From positions 1 to 7,417 of the forward strand of contig CAYHHK010000170.1 in the NCBI GenBank assembly GCA_964356415.1: a stretch of 7,417 nt of DNA. Direction: 5' to 3'. Of this stretch, positions 5,986 to 7,417 are shown one piece after another. Under the pieces are notes generated by a model. That model made no database searches, was not told the DNA's origin, and saw only the letters and a list, made by a program, of their open reading frames with translations. The translations under genes were made by a program, and so were the position numbers. Position 1 is the stretch's first letter, and the number at the start of each line of letters is the position of its first letter. The DNA comes from JAPLDB01 sp964356415 (GTDB lineage Bacteria; Bacteroidota; Bacteroidia; AKYH767-A; 2013-40CM-41-45).

Positions 5986-7179
5986 TTACAACACAAATAT
6001 TTTTCCTGCAAAAATCTTTGAGTTACTAAAAATACGATAGGCATAAATACCGGCCGGTAGAGATACAGTCGTGATAGTTAACCCTGTATTGAATTCCTTT
6101 GTCATCGCCCTTTTTCCCTCCAGATTATATAACACGAGATCAATGGATTTATAATCACTGTTGGGATTTATGACTATAAGGTTTTGTCCTTTGAAGAAAA
6201 TGGAAGGAATCTGTATTGCTTCTGTATTATTTTCCAAGGCATTAAAAAGGCTATCGGGCGTGTATTCCCACCAATCATTGAAATATCCTGCCGCCTCTCC
6301 CATACCCATGTATCCTTTATCACGTATTGAGAAACCCGTTCCGAATGCCCGTCCCTGTGCCGGAAAATTGGCTTTTGCCGTCCATACATTGTCATATTGG
6401 TTCCACTCGTAGAAATCTACCGGATACGATCCCTGCGTGCTGCCTGTTCCAATATATCCCCTTCCCTCCAGGGCAAAACCGACTGCAGCATCCCCGCCCA
6501 ATCCGGGATAATTGCTCTTCTGAAACCATGTATCGTTCTGCGGCTGGTATTCATAAAAATCGTTGTAGATTGTTCCGGCAAAGGCGCCACATCCTATATA
6601 TCCATATTCGCCGATGTTAAAAGACACACATTCATATCGTGGTGCTCCCGGAAAATTTGCCTTCTGAGCCCATGAATTACTTCCGGCATCATACTGCCAA
6701 AGGTCACTGAGATATCCTGCTGCGCCAACACCTGTTCCCACATATCCTCTGCCCTGTGCGCCGAATGCACTTGCATACCTCCGCTCCTGTCCGGCCGGCA
6801 TACTTGCAGACTGGCTCCAGGAATTTCCGAATGGATCATACTTCCAGAAATCTGCCGTATTAAAATTATTGTTTACATCATATCCAGTACCTACATATGC
6901 ATAGTTGCTGATTACAAATGCCACCGCACTGAATCGGGCAGTTCCGGGATAACTTGCCACCTGCGTCCATACATCATTCACAGGATCATATTTCCACAGG
7001 TCATCATAAAAACTGGAATTGTAACCAGTCCCCACATATCCATAATTGCCGATGCAGAAACCAATGGCCGACCTTCGTGCAGCACCGCCGAAGTTTGCTT
7101 TTTGCGTCCATGAATTTTGGGAATGCAAGGGTTGCAGAAAAACTGAAGTAAGAACAAGAAGCAGTATATTTTTTTTCAT
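5986..7179 (-). CDS. Secreted six-repeat Kelch beta-propeller protein with divergent T9SS sorting domain
   Basis: A 397-residue exported protein. Residues 1-21 are a signal peptide (MKKNILLLVL..LHSQ). Residues 24-306 are six Kelch units of 47-51 residues, each starting with W (24, 71, 121, 170, 218, 266). Each has a GYVGTG-like strand (47, 94, 145, 193, 241, 289) and most have a D-x-W/Y-x-Y-x-P strand at the end, as in LWKYDP and FWKYDP. This predicts a six-bladed propeller. Such proteins are often labelled galactose-oxidase-like, but the copper site and catalytic tyrosines of that enzyme are not evident, so I call no enzyme activity. Residues about 326-397 look like a type A sorting domain (DLVLYNLEGKRAM at 347-359, LPAGIYAYRI at 374-383, end KIFVL). 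It lacks the usual FPNP, having INPNS at 337-341. The start is supported by the signal peptide and by the promoter at 7213-7243. It is probably the first gene of a unit with the DNRLRE gene. A binding or scaffold role at the cell surface is an inference. Confidence 0.9.
   Translation of the reverse strand: MKKNILLLVLTSVFLQPLHSQNSWTQKANFGGAARRSAIGFCIGNYGYVGTGYNSSFYDDLWKYDPVNDVWTQVASYPGTARFSAVAFVISNYAYVGTGYDVNNNFNTADFWKYDPFGNSWSQSASMPAGQERRYASAFGAQGRGYVGTGVGAAGYLSDLWQYDAGSNSWAQKANFPGAPRYECVSFNIGEYGYIGCGAFAGTIYNDFYEYQPQNDTWFQKSNYPGLGGDAAVGFALEGRGYIGTGSTQGSYPVDFYEWNQYDNVWTAKANFPAQGRAFGTGFSIRDKGYMGMGEAAGYFNDWWEYTPDSLFNALENNTEAIQIPSIFFKGQNLIVINPNSDYKSIDLVLYNLEGKRAMTKEFNTGLTITTVSLPAGIYAYRIFSNSKIFAGKIFVL
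6308..7039 (-). repeat. Degenerate tandem repeat of about 144 bp encoding the Kelch blades
   Basis: The codons for the GYVGTG-type strand recur as an ACATAT-like string at 7034, 6893, 6740, 6596, 6452 and 6308 on the plus strand. The spacings are 141, 153, 144, 144 and 144 bp. These correspond exactly to the protein repeats. The copies have diverged at third positions, so this is old internal duplication, not a recent expansion. Confidence 0.8.
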
Positions 7180-7212
7180 GGATTTTATTTCCCTTCCTGA
7201 TTAAAGCAACAA

Positions 7213-7243
7213 CAAATCTATTTTTAAATACTTGAAATCCAAA
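7213..7243 (-). promoter_or_regulatory. Bacteroidota sigma-type promoter of the Kelch gene (-33 TTTG, -7 TAGATTTG)
   Basis: On the minus strand TTTG (7243-7240) is followed by 19 nt and then TAGATTTG (7220-7213), a full match to the Bacteroidota consensus TTTG-N19-TAnnTTTG. The ATG at 7179 is 33 nt past the -7 element, giving a leader of roughly 25-28 nt. It probably drives both the Kelch and the DNRLRE genes. Confidence 0.8.
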
Positions 7244-7417
7244 GGATTATTTTGAGACCAAAAAAGACAAATAAATTCTCATTTGATTTCATAAATTCAC
7301 ACATTCGGTAAAAGGAGGAAAAAGAATATTCAAATTCAGGTTTTCCCCTCTGCGCCTTAGCACCTTTGCGTGAAAAAATGTTTTGCTTTGAATCATGGTT
7401 ATTCCAATGGTCCCACC
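7244..7417. other. AT-rich intergenic region, no gene seen
   Basis: Upstream of the Kelch promoter no convincing coding frame is present. The stretch holds a direct repeat ATAAATTC (7271-7278 and 7291-7298, 20 nt apart), a short palindrome GAATATTC (7324-7331) and the tandem 8-nt units at 7347-7370. An ATG at 7378 opens to the right edge, but only 13 codons are visible, so nothing can be said about it. Confidence 0.6.
7347..7370 (+). repeat. Three tandem 8-nt units of the CCTTTGCG type
   Basis: CCTCTGCG, CCTTAGCA and CCTTTGCG lie head to tail and are followed by TGAAAAAA. Strings of this kind occur between genes in many Bacteroidota, and similar CTCTGCG arrays occur in cyanobacteria; their role is not known to me. 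Reading it as coding gives only short frames, so I treat it as an intergenic repeat. Confidence 0.6.

Noticed and set aside
6161..7151. Frames on both strands over the Kelch gene
   Set aside because: They are shadows of the repetitive Kelch codons.
7378..7417. ATG open to the right edge
   Set aside because: Only 13 codons are visible, directly after the tandem repeat, with no promoter or ribosome site.
1..7417. CRISPR array, insertion sequence, prophage or defence genes
   Set aside because: No regularly spaced identical repeats, transposase or integrase motifs, or terminal inverted repeats were seen; the only tandem structure outside a gene is the 24-nt run at 7347-7370.

Overview
The window looks like a chromosomal piece of a member of the Bacteroidota. 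Four of its six protein genes encode secreted proteins with C-terminal type IX secretion (Por/T9SS type A) sorting domains. Two promoters match the Bacteroidota sigma factor consensus (-7 element TAnnTTTG, one with a -33 TTTG at 19 nt spacing). Ribosome binding sites are mostly absent. A run of exactly 100 N marks a scaffold gap of unknown real length, so this is an assembled draft or metagenomic scaffold. I cannot place it below phylum level with confidence.

Layout from left to right. (1) Positions 1-1131, minus: a secreted beta-propeller-like protein with a sorting domain, missing only its last few residues at the left edge. (2) 1174-1273: the gap, which holds the 5' end of the next gene and the divergent promoter region. 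(3) 1274-2710, plus: a GH3-family acyl-adenylate/amido synthetase-like enzyme lacking its N-terminus. (4) 2764-3375, plus: a LysE/RhtB-type exporter 53 nt behind GH3, probably co-transcribed with it. (5) 3446-4726, minus: an M43 (pappalysin/cytophagalysin) metalloprotease with a sorting domain, its own promoter and a rho-independent terminator. (6) 4807-4881, minus: a tRNA-Val(GAC) with an unusual C at position 33. (7) 4976-5911, minus: a secreted DNRLRE-domain protein, followed by a strong terminator. (8) 5986-7179, minus: a secreted six-repeat Kelch propeller with a textbook Bacteroidota promoter. (9) 7180-7417: a non-coding, AT-rich stretch ending in three tandem 8-nt units of a CCTTTGCG type.

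The minus-strand genes fit a cell that exports modular surface or extracellular proteins: each pairs a different ectodomain (two propellers, a protease, a DNRLRE beta-sandwich) with the same kind of export tag. The Kelch and DNRLRE genes are probably one transcript running from the promoter at 7213-7243 to the terminator at 4924-4954. The GH3 plus LysE pair is a separate intracellular and inner-membrane unit. It raises the possibility of amide formation coupled to export, but nothing in the sequence proves that. No mobile element, CRISPR array, rRNA or defence system is visible. I do not see strong evidence for a wholly new system; the most unusual points are the C33 tRNA and the GH3-LysE pair.
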